A stretch of 44,258 nt of DNA, taken from positions 44,411 through 88,668 of the forward strand of contig QZLH01000188.1 of the NCBI GenBank assembly GCA_003833135.1. The letters are read 5' to 3'. A program made the translations under genes and the position numbers. The notes beneath the pieces were generated by a model that ran no database searches, had not been told where the DNA came from, and saw nothing but the letters and a program-made list of their open reading frames with translations. Source of the stretch: Oehlia diaphana (taxonomy: Eukaryota; Glomeromycota; Glomeromycetes; Glomerales; Glomeraceae). The number at the start of each line of letters is the position of its first letter. The stretch's first letter is position 1. Positions 1 to 13,354 of this stretch are shown here, piece by piece.

Positions 1-255
1 TTTTGCACCTCTATCCCTTTTTTGATTACTTAATTCTTTATTTGCAATATCAATACACAGCCATTTTTCCTTTTCTTTTAGTATTCTAGAAACTTGCGGT
101 TTTGATATATTATATTTTTTAGCAAGATCATTTTGATTATATGATGGATTATCCCTTTTCCACTCACATAATTCTTTTTTTTGCACAAATGACAAACTTT
201 TTCTTTTACTAGCTTTTTTTACTTTTTTTCCTTTGCCTTTTCCAATGGGTGGCAT
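1..255 (-). CDS. Tigger-type transposase N-terminus (CENP-B-like DNA-binding domain), partial
   Basis: An ATG at 255-253 opens 85 codons with no stop up to the window edge. After a Lys-rich start (MPPIGKGKGKKVKKASKRK) comes a helix-turn-helix segment with LSFVQKKELCEWKRDNP, then NQNDLAKKYNISKPQVSRIL and EKEKWL, the pattern of the CENP-B/pogo N-terminal DNA-binding domain. That domain binds the element's own terminal repeats. No stop or frameshift is visible in this part, unlike the transposase at 37 kb, so this copy may be younger. The catalytic DDE part is outside the window. Confidence 0.8.
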   Translation of the reverse strand, partial: MPPIGKGKGKKVKKASKRKSLSFVQKKELCEWKRDNPSYNQNDLAKKYNISKPQVSRILKEKEKWLCIDIANKELSNQKRDRGAK

Positions 256-581
256 TTCAAGAACAACGAAAAAAAGTTGTATCACAATAATAGACGTTTA
301 TCATTAAAAAAAAAGGAAATTAAACTAACTACATGTGTTTAAAAATGATTTGCAAATGCAAATCTAATGATTTCACGTGATATTTACTATAACGAGAATT
401 TATTTATAATATACGTTCTATAGAAAAATTCTAAAAAAGTTTACTATATCTAATATCGAGATTTTATTAATAAGTTTACTTTATCGAACAAGATTTATTA
501 GTAAGTGAACTGGGGGAATAAAAAAAGTTTATTATAAGCCAAATTTACTATAACGAGCTTTACTATAATGAGCGTTGACTG
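1..581 (-). mobile_element. Tigger/pogo-type DNA transposon, 5' part, cut by window edge
   Basis: The right end is a terminal inverted repeat reading inward as CAGTCAACGCTCATTATAG (ending at 581) and abutting a TA dinucleotide (582-583), as expected for the TA target duplication of the Tc1/mariner-pogo superfamily. A transposase N-terminus reads leftward from 255. The 256-581 leader contains several reiterated 'tttactataacgag' words internal to the TIR. The same terminal sequence type (CAGTCGACGCTCGATATAAC) opens another element at 43885. The other end lies outside the window. Confidence 0.75.
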
Positions 582-604
582 TAACCTACTTCTCTTAAAA
601 AATT

Positions 605-1068
605 GACTGTAATTTCCTGAAATTATATACACATTTTAAAGCAACTGGAAAATTTTCACATACATTCTGAAATAAATCCATCTTTTCAAATTGCTTTATA
701 AATAATTCCAAATCCTCCTTTGGCCAAATATTTTTAATATTTTCAATCTATTATATTAAATCCACTCAAAACTTCCACCATAATTGAGTTGTGCCTTTTG
801 AATAACTTATTAATTTCATGATTTCCACTAGTTCAATTTTTGAAATTTTGTTGATAGATACATTGACCCAACTATAAGCAGTTTTAGGCTGCTTACATTC
901 TTTGCATAAACCATTCCTTTATATAGGTATTTTAATTTTTCATTTAATATTAGTTTATCAATTAACAAACTTTGTTCTTCAGTTAAATTTCTATTGTTAA
1001 AATCTTTTATTTGTTCAAGTACATCATCACTGACTTAAATTCTTCATATTGGATTGATGAATAAGACA
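605..1068 (-). pseudogene. Broken TKL-type protein kinase gene, N-terminal part
   Basis: On the minus strand, pieces of one protein appear in shifting frames: a start MSYSSIQYEEF (from 1068), then NNRNLTEEQSLLI, a CxxC piece GLCKECKQPKTAYSW (about 912-868), a QNFKN-stop-TSGN piece (stop read from 835-833), and a glycine-rich loop YLAKGGFGIIYKAI (about 732-690). This order resembles the large kinase family known from Rhizophagus genomes, where a short CxxC linker precedes a TKL kinase domain. The frameshifts and stops and the loss of everything after the first lobe show it is dead. Family membership is from recollection of these motifs. The remainder of the kinase domain is not found to the left, where the Tigger element begins. 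Confidence 0.6.
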
Positions 1069-1199
1069 TTTTTATGTAAACAGAGTGAAAAAGTTTTTTT
1101 AAAAGGTTAATTTCGGAGTTTATTATGACAAAAAGTATGCAAATGTCAATAAAGAATAAAATGATATGTGGCCATGACACGTAATTATTACACATTAAT

Positions 1200-2910
1200 A
1201 CATTCTTTCATCTTATTAAAACAATAACCGACACTTATTTTCCATTTTAATGACAAGTGCAGATTTTAGAAAATACAATTATTAAATATAATAAGAAATA
1301 TTGATTTTTAATAATAAACAATATTTATTAGTTGTTACTTAATTTTTGCCATATAGTATAAATTATAATATTAGAGATTTGACGTAAATAAATCAAATTT
1401 AGAAGAAATATTATAGGGATGGAAATTTCCTTTTGATAATTTAAAAATCTTTTAAAACGTATAAAACGTAATGAAACGAACTTTTAAAATCAAGTTGATA
1501 CCACAAGTATTAGTTTGTTAAGTAAACAGCGGAGAAATTTTCTGTTCATTCTAATAACATATCTCTTTATACAAGTTTGAATTAAGAAATGTCGTTAATC
1601 TATGATTCTAATTTTATCATTTTATCAGATTATTTCATAATCGTAATGCAGTAATGATTTTACCAGATATAATTAAGGTTCCTGCTGTTTGTTCAATTGA
1701 TAAGAGAAAGACATATTGATGACTTGATGTTACTAATGTGGCTTGTCTAAAGTAATTATTCTTGGCTTTGGAATTGTGTTGACCAGGTCCCTAAAAATTC
1801 TAATGCAAGTTCAGTGGTCTTAGCTTAGGAATCGGATTGGCTTATAATTTCTCAGTGAAACCCTTTTAGTTACTATGTAGAATTATTATTTTGACGATAG
1901 AAATATTACAATACTTTCAACTCTTTAATTAATTATTCGGGTCATTCTAAAGATCTTTATCAATCTTATGTTCATGGTTCGTCAACGATAATCAATGATA
2001 CTTTCTTGTCATATCTCCAAGCCTTCTTCCAAGATTCCACAAATAATTACAAATTAAAGAATAGTAGCACAGAGTCAATGGGTTCTCAGGCTCTGAAGTT
2101 TGATTTAAGTGATTATATCTTAGTCAATATTTAATATACAAATGATAAGAGATTTGATAATATATTTCGGGTAACACTTTTTGAAATGATATTGACATAA
2201 TTCTAGTAGATGTGATTTGTGCATTGTGCAAGTTGAATAAATAATAATATACTTAGCCGCAATTGCCGCAATTTAAAAAATTTTCTGATTGCATTTATTT
2301 TTATTTTTTGATCTGTTTTATTTACACCAATTACACGAACTACGCGTTTGTTAAGAAATTATTCTAAATTATCCTTTTAAAAAATTTTCCGCTCTATCTC
2401 CGCCTATTATTATTAAAAATTTTTGATAGGAAGTCATTAGCCATATACATCTAAGCCATAATATTAGATCAAAAAATTTTTACATATTTTTTAAGCCATA
2501 CTTTTTAACCCTCCTGATTTGTTACGTCAGGGAAAAAAAACCCTTGATCTTTCCTTTGGAAAGATTACTAGAAAAAACATACGGCAATAAGCCATCATTT
2601 TAGTTTTGAATTTATTTTTTGTAAGGAAGGCTAAGTTTTTATTTTTGATCAATCTTAAAATTTGAATAAATTTGTTAATAAAATTCATGGCTTTTTTCGG
2701 AAAAGCCACATTACAGTTTAAAAATTATTAATTTTATTAATCTATACGAAAGATAATACATTATTATGAAAAAAAGCGATCAAATACATGGAAAACAAAA
2801 ACAAACGAAAATAGATATATAAGCATGCCATTTTTTCTCCTCTTTTCTTTCAAAATACCAATTAAAAATAATTTATTTAAACCAAAAACTTAAATTAAAA
2901 TAGCAAAAGA
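1200..2910. other. Intergenic AT-rich DNA, no gene recognised
   Basis: No convincing coding exon. A 60-codon open stretch on the minus strand (2527-2709) starting MAFPKKAMNFINKF has no recognised domain and probably belongs to an unidentified repeat. The last 100 bases before 2911 are the likely promoter and 5' UTR of the secreted protein gene, including an A-rich stretch just before the ATG. Confidence 0.4.
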
Positions 2911-3701
2911 ATGAAACCTACTATTTTTATTTCAATCTTTGCAGTATTTACTGCTCTTGTCAGTTCTTCTCCTCTACCACAAGAATCTCCCGCACCCGGT
3001 CCTGCCCCTCCTTCTGGTGGGGAGAAAAAAATTGTTGTAGTAGGACCAGGACCAGGTCCTTGGTCTGTTGGCTCTGAACAAGTTGCTACTTGGTGGTCTA
3101 CAGGATTTACTACAGATGGTTTGTAAAATAAAAGAAAATTTTTATATTTTTTATATTCATCTTATATTATATTTCTTAAATATTTTGATATTATCATTCT
3201 TTAGATCCAGTAACTGTCACTACTCATGAGGAAAGTGGTACCACACCAATCTTTAGCGCAGATGTACGTAATGCTTTTAAAATCAATTTGCCTTAAAAAA
3301 TTCATTTAAACGTTAATAAAATTTTTGGTTCACAAAAAAATTAGTCTACTCTTAATAAGGGAAGCACACAAATACCAATCGACGATAAATATACACCCGG
3401 AACTAATTATGTAACTGAAGTCAGTCTTAAATCAGATCCTTCGATTAAAGGTGTTGGCCCAGTCTTCACAGTTACAGGAGGAGGTGGTGGCGGACCTAAA
3501 ACACCGGAGCCAGAAGGTAGTAAAGGTCCTCCACCACCACCTAAAGGTTCTGAAGCTCCACCACCACCATCTAAAGGTCCTGAAGGTTCTCCACCACCTC
3601 CTGAAGGTCCACCACCACCACCTAAAGGTCCTGAAGGTTCTCCACCACCTCCTGAAGGTCCACCTGAAGGTCCTCCACCACCTGCACCCAAAGCTAAATA
3701 G
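2911..3701 (+). CDS. Secreted KRE9/KNH-like wall protein with proline-rich repeat tail
   Basis: Three exons (2911-3118, 3205-3263, 3345-3701) join with GT..AG introns of 86 and 81 bases into 207 aa. Residues 1-19 (MKPTIFISIFAVFTALVSS) are a clear secretion signal. Residues of about 35-125 resemble the Ser/Thr-rich GPI-anchored KRE9/KNH domain (PF10342): a VVGPGPGPWSVGSEQVATWWSTG opening equivalent to the family's 'P..G..W..G....I.W', a strand with TVTTHEESGT, and a close with KGVGPVFTV. The last third is low complexity, made of Pro-rich blocks built on 'PEGSPPPPEGPPPPPKG'. No C-terminal hydrophobic GPI signal follows, so the product is probably released or held in the wall by its Pro-rich tail. 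KRE9-type proteins act in beta-1,6-glucan assembly, but this family assignment does not prove that role. A minus-strand glycine-rich frame here is only the shadow of the repeat. Confidence 0.8.
3457..3698 (+). repeat. In-frame proline-rich tandem repeat in the secreted protein
   Basis: Imperfect units such as 'cctaaaggtcctgaaggttctccaccacctcctgaaggtccaccacca' recur in frame, encoding alternating PPPP and KGPEG/PEGS blocks. Two long units (about 3571-3612 and 3625-3665) are nearly identical, which suggests unit gain by slippage or unequal exchange. Confidence 0.75.
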
Positions 3702-4050
3702 AAAGATAATTTTTATAGAAGACTAGATTAGAAAATTAAAAATTTTTTTATTTATGTTGTATATCCGTAGATAAATATTTTAACCAATTAACCAATTACA
3801 TTTCTTTATATCTATTTATTAACGATTACGTTCTTTTTATGCGTAATTAATAAAAAAATTAAAATTTCATTCGTCTATTAAGTATGAATAATATAAGTAG
3901 AGCTACACGTTTTTTGTCGAACTGTGGCTTGTGTATGGCACGATATATTGTACTTTTAAACCAGCCACAAACAAGGATAGCATTATTGGTGCATTTAGAA
4001 GGTGTATTTATTAGATAAAATTTCTCTTTCTCAATTATGAGCTATTAATA

Positions 4051-4756
4051 ATGACTTTAGAAAATGAAAATGTGGATGTTCATACCTGGGAAGACGTTAA
4101 AGAGATAGTAGGCAACTATTTAATAATTTTCTTTCTGCGTTGAAGTTTTTTATTTAATATATATAACTTACTACTACTAATTTATTAATTTTTATTTTAT
4201 TCAATTTATCAAAAAAGAATCCGGGTATTTATTTTCCTCGTTTTCTATTTTCTTTCTTTCTTTCTTTTTTTTTTTAATTAATTAAATTTAACGTTTTATT
4301 ATTTACAGACGTTTGGAATTATTTTATCGCAGTAAATCAGAGCAATTAAGATATCGTGCATACAGAGAAAGAATAAAAAAAGAATATGGTTCATTAGACA
4401 ATTATATTTATCAGAATGTTTTAAACTGGCCCAAAGAATCTTCCCCAAATGACTCTTCATTACAAGAATATTTTTCATCAAAAATTCCTTCAACTCATTA
4501 TAATCTTCGATTAAACGATTTTCCTTATACAATAGATTCATCTATTTCTCATTATGTCCTTTGGTCAAGATTACCTTTCAGAGATCCAAATGATCGTAAT
4601 GTAAAAGATGATATTAATTTATTTTTAAAAGAAAATTTTCCTGGAAATGAAGAATGGTTGTTTTTTATTAATCCTCCTCAATTACAAAGTATTAAAAATA
4701 TTTGGCATGGTCATATTTTTGTAAGAGATATTCCTAACACCCCTAACAAAACTTAA
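4051..4756 (+). CDS. DUF3605 family protein (GIG1-like)
   Basis: The main exon (4309-4756) encodes RLELFYRSKSEQLRYRAYR, then KKEYGSLDNYI, NWPKESS, HYVLWSRLPF, FPGNEEWLFFINPPQLQSI and a final HGHIFVR. This order, especially the 'LWSR.P' block, the 'F.NP...SI' block and the closing 'H.H+FVR', is that of DUF3605 (PF12239), which includes Candida Gig1, induced by N-acetylglucosamine; its biochemical role is unknown. A probable first exon at 4051-4107 reads MTLENENVDVHTWEDVKEI, matching the family's Trp-containing start, and is followed by a GT donor at 4108. The only good acceptor is the AG at 4307-4308. That simple splice leaves the frame off by one, so the junction is unresolved: a non-canonical donor, a missed micro-exon or an indel are all possible. 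The stop is TAA at 4754-4756. Confidence 0.7.
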
Positions 4757-5483
4757 TTTTGAAAAAGAAAAAGCGAGAAGACATTTAATATATTAGAATT
4801 TATTAATTTTTTACTTAAACTTAAATTGTCAAAAAAAGGAAAAAAATATTAATCCAATGACAGCCTTTATTGGTATTTACATAATTTTAATTAAGCTTAC
4901 AATAAAGAATAAAGAAATCTAGCATATAAGAAAATAAATTACATAACGAAAAAGCTTATAAAAGAATTATATGCTTATTTAATTAATCATACGTAAATTA
5001 TCAATATTATAATGAAGAATAAATATAAAATAAACCCCTTAAATGAATTGTTATTATTTATTACTTTTCCGTCCAAATTAACCCTTATAATTCTACTTTA
5101 ATTCTAATTATAAAATATATACATAATGCAATAAAAATGATAAAAATGGTAAAAATGATGAATGTTTTTTTTTGTAAGAAAAATATATATACACAAATAT
5201 AAAACAGGAAAAAATTAAAATTAACGATATTGTTTTTAGAGTTGAATAAAGGAAAAGGAGATTATCTAATAAAAAAATAAACGGCAAGAATTATAATAAC
5301 ATAATAACATAAATAACATACAAAACCACCAATAATTAATGGATATAATAGTTGTGAGGATGGCCACAAATCTAACAAAATTGGCCATAATAAATGGAAT
5401 TATCATTACAAGTTAATTTTTCTGTAAGAGTTAATTTAAGAAAAATTAATTTAATAAAATAAATAGAATAGATAATTACTATA
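4757..5483. other. Convergent 3' intergenic region
   Basis: Lies between the stop codons of the DUF3605 gene and GCN5, which point at each other. It is A/T-rich with several AATAAA-like words on both strands that can serve the two 3' ends. I see no exon or repeat. Confidence 0.5.
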
Positions 5484-7616
<2,133 letters not shown>

Positions 7617-8018
7617 TTTGTTTTAATATAATAACTAATGAATTTTTTTTGAATTTCGTATAAAAAAAGCTTGAAAGTCGTAATATCACGACTATTTTTA
7701 TGAGAATTACAAAAAGAAAATACGGATGATTTACAAAACAATTGTTTAATGGAACAAATGATATTTTTTTAATTAAATCAAATAAATCTTCTAATTGTAT
7801 ACTACTATTAATTCAGCTTTTATTTAAGAATATTGCACTCACGAGAATAAGAGAAAGTGTGTTGTGGATAAATAATTTGGGATGAAAGTTTGAAATACTT
7901 AAAAACTGATCAATAAAATGTTCACTGTAAATAAATGTGGATGTTGAAATGAATGAATTCGTTTTTTTTTATAAATTGAAACATCGTTACACAATCGATC
8001 ATTATACGATTAAGTTTT
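7617..8018. promoter_or_regulatory. Shared divergent promoter region of GCN5 and mitochondrial MetRS
   Basis: The two start codons are 402 bases apart and point away from each other, with no other gene between them, so both promoters must lie here. Poly(A)/poly(T) tracts lie near both starts. I identified no specific factor site. Confidence 0.6.
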
Positions 8019-10424
8019 ATGATATCATCATACTCCACAAAAAAAAAAATGTCTCAATTTCTTTCTAGTAAAAGATTTCCAAATTTTATAAATCATCAAA
8101 ATATTAGTTCTTTGTTAATTAGTACAAGTTATATACGAAAAGTTACAAATTTACAATACATTATTTATAAACAATATGCCACATCAGCCTTTAAGAAACC
8201 AATTTACATTACTACACCAATTTTTTATGTTAATGCAAGTAAGCTATTCTCATTTCTTTATTTTTGTAATTAAATTTATTATTTTTATTTTATTTACTTG
8301 GGATTTTTTTTTTAAAAAAAAAGTCCCACACATAGGACATTTATATTCAGCAGTAATTGCTGATAGTCTAAAACGATATTATGAATTGAAAGGTCATAAA
8401 GTTATTTTTAGCACAGGAACTGATGAACATGGATTGAAAGTAAATCAAGAAATATTTGTTAGGAATTATATTATCGAAAGATTTCTCTATTTAAATCATA
8501 TCAATTTTATTAGATTAAGCAATCTGCAGAGAAAAGTAAAATGAATCCACAAGAATTTTGTGACCAAGTTTCTAGTAAATTTAAGGTAATTGTTAAAAGA
8601 AATATCTATTATATTATTCTTAATAGTTACATAATTATTTTAGTTACAAATAGGAACTTTTTGATATCGCCAACATCAGTTATACAACCTTCATACGCAC
8701 AACAGAACAAAGACATAAAGATGCTGTAAAATATTTTTGGGTAACTAATTACATCGTTATGAATATATTTTGTATATAAAGATATTAAAGTTTATTATCA
8801 TTTTCTAACAGAAGTGTCTTATGAATAATGGATTCATCTATAAAGGCAGATATGAAGGTTGGTATTCAGTATCTGATGAGGCCTTTTATAATACTTCTCA
8901 TGTTCAAGAAATTCAAAATCCTGATTCAAAAGAAAAACTCATGGTTAGTTTTTGTTGATAAAAAAATAAAATTGACATGCCTTTAATAGTTTAATCGATT
9001 TTTTAGATAGCAACTGAATCTGGTCAGTCTGTAGAATGGACAATAGAAGAAAATTATAAATTTCGCCTTTCAGAATTTCAAGATAAATTAAAAAGTTGGT
9101 TAGAAGAGAATCCTCAAGGTATTATCGTATTTGTTTTTTCGCTCATATATTTTTGTATTATGCTAACATAATATCATTTTTATTTTTTTAGTCATTATGC
9201 CGATTAATAAATTCAATGAAGTCAAAGCATGGATTGATAGTGAATTATCCGATTTATCAATATCTAGACCACATTCTAGACTAGATTGGGGAGTTGATGT
9301 TCCGGAGGATTCAGAACAAACAGTTTATGTTTGGCTGGATGCTTTGATCAATTATCTTACAGTAACAGGATTTCCTTGGCCACATGATGATATGAATGGA
9401 TGGCCCGTAGATATCCATGTAATAGGAAAAGATATTTTGAAATTTCATGCAGTATATTGGCCTGCATTTTTAATGGCGGCAAACTTGCCACTTCCTCAAA
9501 AAATTTTAGCTCATTCACACTGGACGATGGAAAAGCAAAAAATGTCAAAAAGTCGTGGTAATGTAGTAGATCCAATTAAAGTAATGAATGATTATGGAGT
9601 TGATACAATTCGTTACTATTTAATGAGAGATGGTGGAATTGCAGATGATGGAGGTAAATTTTAAATTCTTTTTCTATAACAATTTCTACATGTAAAACTT
9701 ACTTAGCTATTATATGTAGATTATTCCGATGAGAACATAAAAGTACGATATCGAAAAGACTTGGCAGGGCAACTTGGAAATCTTGTATCACGTAGTATTT
9801 CTCCTGCTTTAAATCCTTCTTCTATTGTTCCATCAGCACCTAAATTTCTCGGTGAAATAGCCGAAAAGGATGCTAATTTGCATTATAAATTACAAAGCCT
9901 TCCAGGTAATATTCATTTCATATTAGAGTTTATGAGATAAAGAATATAATTTTTTTTATTATTTCACAGATCTCGTAGATAAACATTTCCAAAATATGGA
10001 ATTCGGGAAAGGATTGTCATTTATATTTGACGCTATTGCTGAGGTAAAAGTTATTTTGATTATATGCTAACAAATAAAATTTCCCTTTACTAAAAGTATT
10101 ATTTCATTTCAATAGGCTAATAAGTATTTCACAGATAATGAACCATGGAAATTAAAAAATGACATGAATCAAAAAGAAGCTGTTAATAATATATTGTTTT
10201 ACTCAGTAGAAACAGTAAGAATTTCGGGAATTTTGTTACAACCAGTTATGCCAACAAAAATGTCTGAATTATTAGATAGACTTGGAATACAGAAAGATCA
10301 AAGGACTTGGGAATATGCTAGATTTGGTAGAGGATGGGATTTGAATAATAATCATGATAGAAAGATTAAATTTCATCATGATGAAAAAAGTGTTTTATTT
10401 CCAAAATTTAAATTAACAAAATAA
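8019..10424 (+). CDS. MSM1: Methionyl-tRNA synthetase, mitochondrial
   Basis: Ten exons (8019-8238, 8324-8439, 8514-8585, 8654-8740, 8812-8943, 9007-9118, 9192-9653, 9720-9905, 9970-10043, 10116-10424) join to 589 aa with GT..AG introns of 63-85 bases. The enzyme charges tRNA-Met with methionine. It is a class I synthetase: HIGH-type signature PHIGHLYS (about residues 75-82), then STGTDEHGLKI, FIRTTEQRHK, YVWLDALINY, and KMSKS (about residues 363-367) in WTMEKQKMSKSRGN; the C-terminal part is the helical anticodon-binding domain (ENEPWKLK-like DNEPWKLKND). The N-terminus up to about residue 60 is rich in Ser, Lys and Arg with few acidic residues, fitting a mitochondrial targeting peptide. The synthetase's zinc-knuckle cysteines are absent (GWYSVSDEAFY), as in organelle-type enzymes. 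A second in-frame ATG at 8049 could be the true start. Confidence 0.93.
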
Positions 10425-11640
10425 AAAAAATTTTATCTGAAGTGTATATGAATTTTTTACATAAATTATATAAATTTAATCTTTTTTTTCAATTAAATGT
10501 GCGGATATTGATGCATTTCCCAATGATATTTCTATATCCAGTAGTATTGCAAGGATAAATAAATGGTTCTCCGAAAGAACAGTTTATGTCACATGAAGTT
10601 TAATATTAATTTTTTTTTCAAGTGAAAACAAGTTATTTAAATGAAAGGTATTTCTATTAAATAATTAATCTCCTCTTATGGTTGTAGGTGATATTATGGG
10701 TTTGAGCTTCATCATCTTTATGCGGTAATAATGAGGATATATTATATTTGGAGCAGATTTGAGGTCACAATAATTATCACAGTCAGTAGTTTATTCTAAT
10801 AAATTTTTCTCCTTCAATCAAAATAACCAATATGAGCAAATTTCTATCATATACATACATTAAACATACTGTATCATCATAATTTATATATTGAATATAT
10901 AAATTAACTATACATTTTGTAAAATAATATATATATTATATATACTTCAAATTTTCAAATTTAGTGATAATTTAATTGAATTTTAAATCTATATATTAGT
11001 AATATAAAAATGTATTTCTGAGCTACCTGTAAAAATACATAAATTCCACTAGTAAAAAATTCCAAAAACTTTTCCAATTCTCCAATCTGGACAATTCTCT
11101 AATATATAGCAAAAGTATACTCTTTCAGAAATCCTACTAGTAAAAAATCCTTAAAACCTCTAGAGATAGTAAAAAAAATTCCTAATTTTTTTTTATTTAA
11201 AAAATCCTCTAAATTTCATAAGAAAGCAATAAAAAGTAAAGCAAAAAATAAGCTTTTACAACTTTTCAAAGACATTTTACTAATAATAAAAAATAACTTT
11301 TTTAGTAAACATTTCAGAATCCACATAAAAATCAAAATAGCTATCCAATTTTATATAACAAAATCAGATCAAATTCAGAAACTAAATAATTTAAACAAAC
11401 ATATCTAAAAATCCATTTAAATTCTAAATAAATTAAAATTAATTTTTATATAAAATCAATTGGACAAGAAAATAACTCTTACAGCCAATATTTATATATG
11501 AAATGATAAATAATTTATTAATAAAAAAAATTAATTATAAAATATTTTGTATTTTATTTTTTTGTATAAAACTAATTTTAACCTAGGGTAATAATTTAAC
11601 CTGAGTGATTTAACCTACTAGTAAATTTTATATAATTATA
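10425..11640. other. Intergenic DNA without recognised gene
   Basis: Contains the 3' UTR of the synthetase gene and AT-rich repeat debris with repeated words such as ACTAGTAAAAAAT (about 11048 and 11128). A short open stretch on the minus strand (about 10760-10668) could be a stray exon but has no recognisable domain and no clear splice sites. Confidence 0.35.
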
Positions 11641-11645
11641 TGAAT

Positions 11646-11900
11646 TACAGTTAATTCCCTTTATAGTTACTCTCATTATAGTCACATTTACTATATAGTT
11701 ATACCAGTTAGATGTTCAAAATATTTTATTATTAAAATCTATCCTATATAGTCACAATCTATCTATAGTTACTATCACACATAATTTTTGTTTTTTTGAT
11801 AATTTAATAAAAATATTGCAAAATATTTTTATTAGTTAATATATTTAAAAAAATATTTCACAACGTTTTTTGATAATTTAATAGAAAATGTTGAAATCTT
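11646..11900. repeat. Possible Tigger-related terminal repeat remnant
   Basis: After a TA comes CAGTTAATTCCCTTTATAG, similar in style to the CAGT..TATAAC ends of the Tigger elements in this window, followed by reiterated 'tatagtcac/tatagttac' words on both strands. No matching right end with a TA was found. Near 11864 a 'cacaacgttttttgataatttaatagaaaatgtt' stretch resembles the core repeat of the hAT-type elements at 18 kb and 31 kb. Confidence 0.35.
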
Positions 11901-11910
11901 ATATTAGAAA

Positions 11911-12100
11911 GTACTGTATACATACCATCCAAATTATTTTAGATTGTCATAATTATTAATTTGGAATGCCATAATTTATTCAGTTTATATATAATTTACT
12001 ATATAAAATGCCAAAATAATTTAAGATGCCATAATTGAATTTAGGATTTTACTTAAAATTATGGCAGCTTAAAATAATTTGGATGGCATATATAAAGTAT
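11911..12100. mobile_element. Small palindromic (MITE-like) element
   Basis: The left arm contains ACCATCCAAATTATTTTAG then GTCATAATT. The right arm, read on the other strand, contains GCCATCCAAATTATTTTAAG then GCCATAATT. About 45 bases per arm match with few differences. I could not define a target duplication, so the superfamily is open. Confidence 0.55.
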
Positions 12101-12133
12101 TTTTTATAGTCACAATTATGTAAAGAATATAAT

Positions 12134-13353
12134 AAATTGCTCAGTATCTAAGATTGTAAAAAGATGCAACACAGCTTGTTAGAATCATCTCATTGAGATG
12201 AATCAAATGGTAGTAGTTTCATTTTTTTATGATCACTGACTAATAAGATATTTAATGAAATATTGAAAATCAGCATTTTAATATTTCTTGATTTATGTTT
12301 ACTGCTCCATTAAACATTTTGCTTAATTTTTCAATATCTAGTAATTATAAAAAGATGATTAATAGCTTTTTAGAATCAACTAATTAAAACAAATCAAATG
12401 GTAGTAAGATCATCTTTCTAGGTATAATAGATCTTGACTTATTTAATAATTGTTATTTTAAAATTTTTTTGTATAATTTACAATTTATTACTTAAAAAGA
12501 TGATTTTAATATCATTTGATTTATCTTGATTAGGCAATTTTAAAGAGCTATTACTAATCATTTTTTTGCAATTACTAGATGCTAAGAAATTAAGCAAAAC
12601 ATCTGGCATAATACAGTAAATGTAAATCAAAAAATATTAAAATGCCAATTTTTGATATTTTATTAAATATCTCATCAACCAGTGATTGTAGAAAGATGAA
12701 ACAGGTTTTAGACCAATTTTAATATTCATGCACAAAACATAGCATGATTATAAAGTTTGATTTCTTACTCTTTAGGTCCTGGCTGATGATTCCTAGTAAT
12801 TAATACCCACCATAAGAGATAATCCTGAATACTAGCCTGCTACTTCCTATCTGAATGGTCACTATATAGTATACCACTTGAGGTTCATAACTGTACTATC
12901 AGTGCTAGATAATCATGAACTGTAGTGGCCTTTAAGTAAGATCTTGTACCTAAAATGATAGTATGGAAGAGGGCTAGATGGTCAATGCTACTTGATAAAG
13001 TTTTCCTCTATGATAGCAAGTACTTTTTAAAGATCATTAAATAAATTGAATGCTAATATCATACAATAGAGGTATAAAAATGAGTAAGTGGTGCACTTTT
13101 ACTATCTTCAGATCAGCCTAAATAGTTTGATAAAAGATGTCCTCTATAGTGATTATATCTTGTGAAATTAAGTATTCAGAATGGTAACTCAAGTAAGAAT
13201 AATAGAAGTACTGGCTAATCTGCCTCAAATAGGAAGGCCTGGCCATAAACTATAGTAAAGTAGAAAGATAAAACTACCACCATTTGATTTGTTTCAATAA
13301 GATGATTCTAACAAGCTGTGTTGTATCTTTTTATAATTACTGATTGCTAATTT
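12134..13353. mobile_element. Long inverted-repeat foldback element
   Basis: Outer inverted repeats of about 95 bases (12134-12230 and 13255-13353) share, in inverted order, AACACAGCTTGTTAGAATCA and AATCAAATGGT(A/G)GTAG. Inside the left half is a second, nested imperfect palindrome of about 200 bases per arm (12216-12420 against 12484-12702), sharing for example ATTTTGCTTAATTT(C/T)T and the GTTTCAT start. The unpaired segment 12703-13254 is less AT-rich than its surroundings and shows no long open frame. The stacked palindromes suggest serial insertion or duplication of related inverted repeats. No transposase is seen. Confidence 0.65.
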
Positions 13354-13354
13354 A

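Noticed and set aside
3407..3691. Glycine-rich open frame on the minus strand
   Set aside because: It is the antisense of the Pro-rich repeat of the secreted protein; the plus-strand reading has a signal peptide, introns and a domain.
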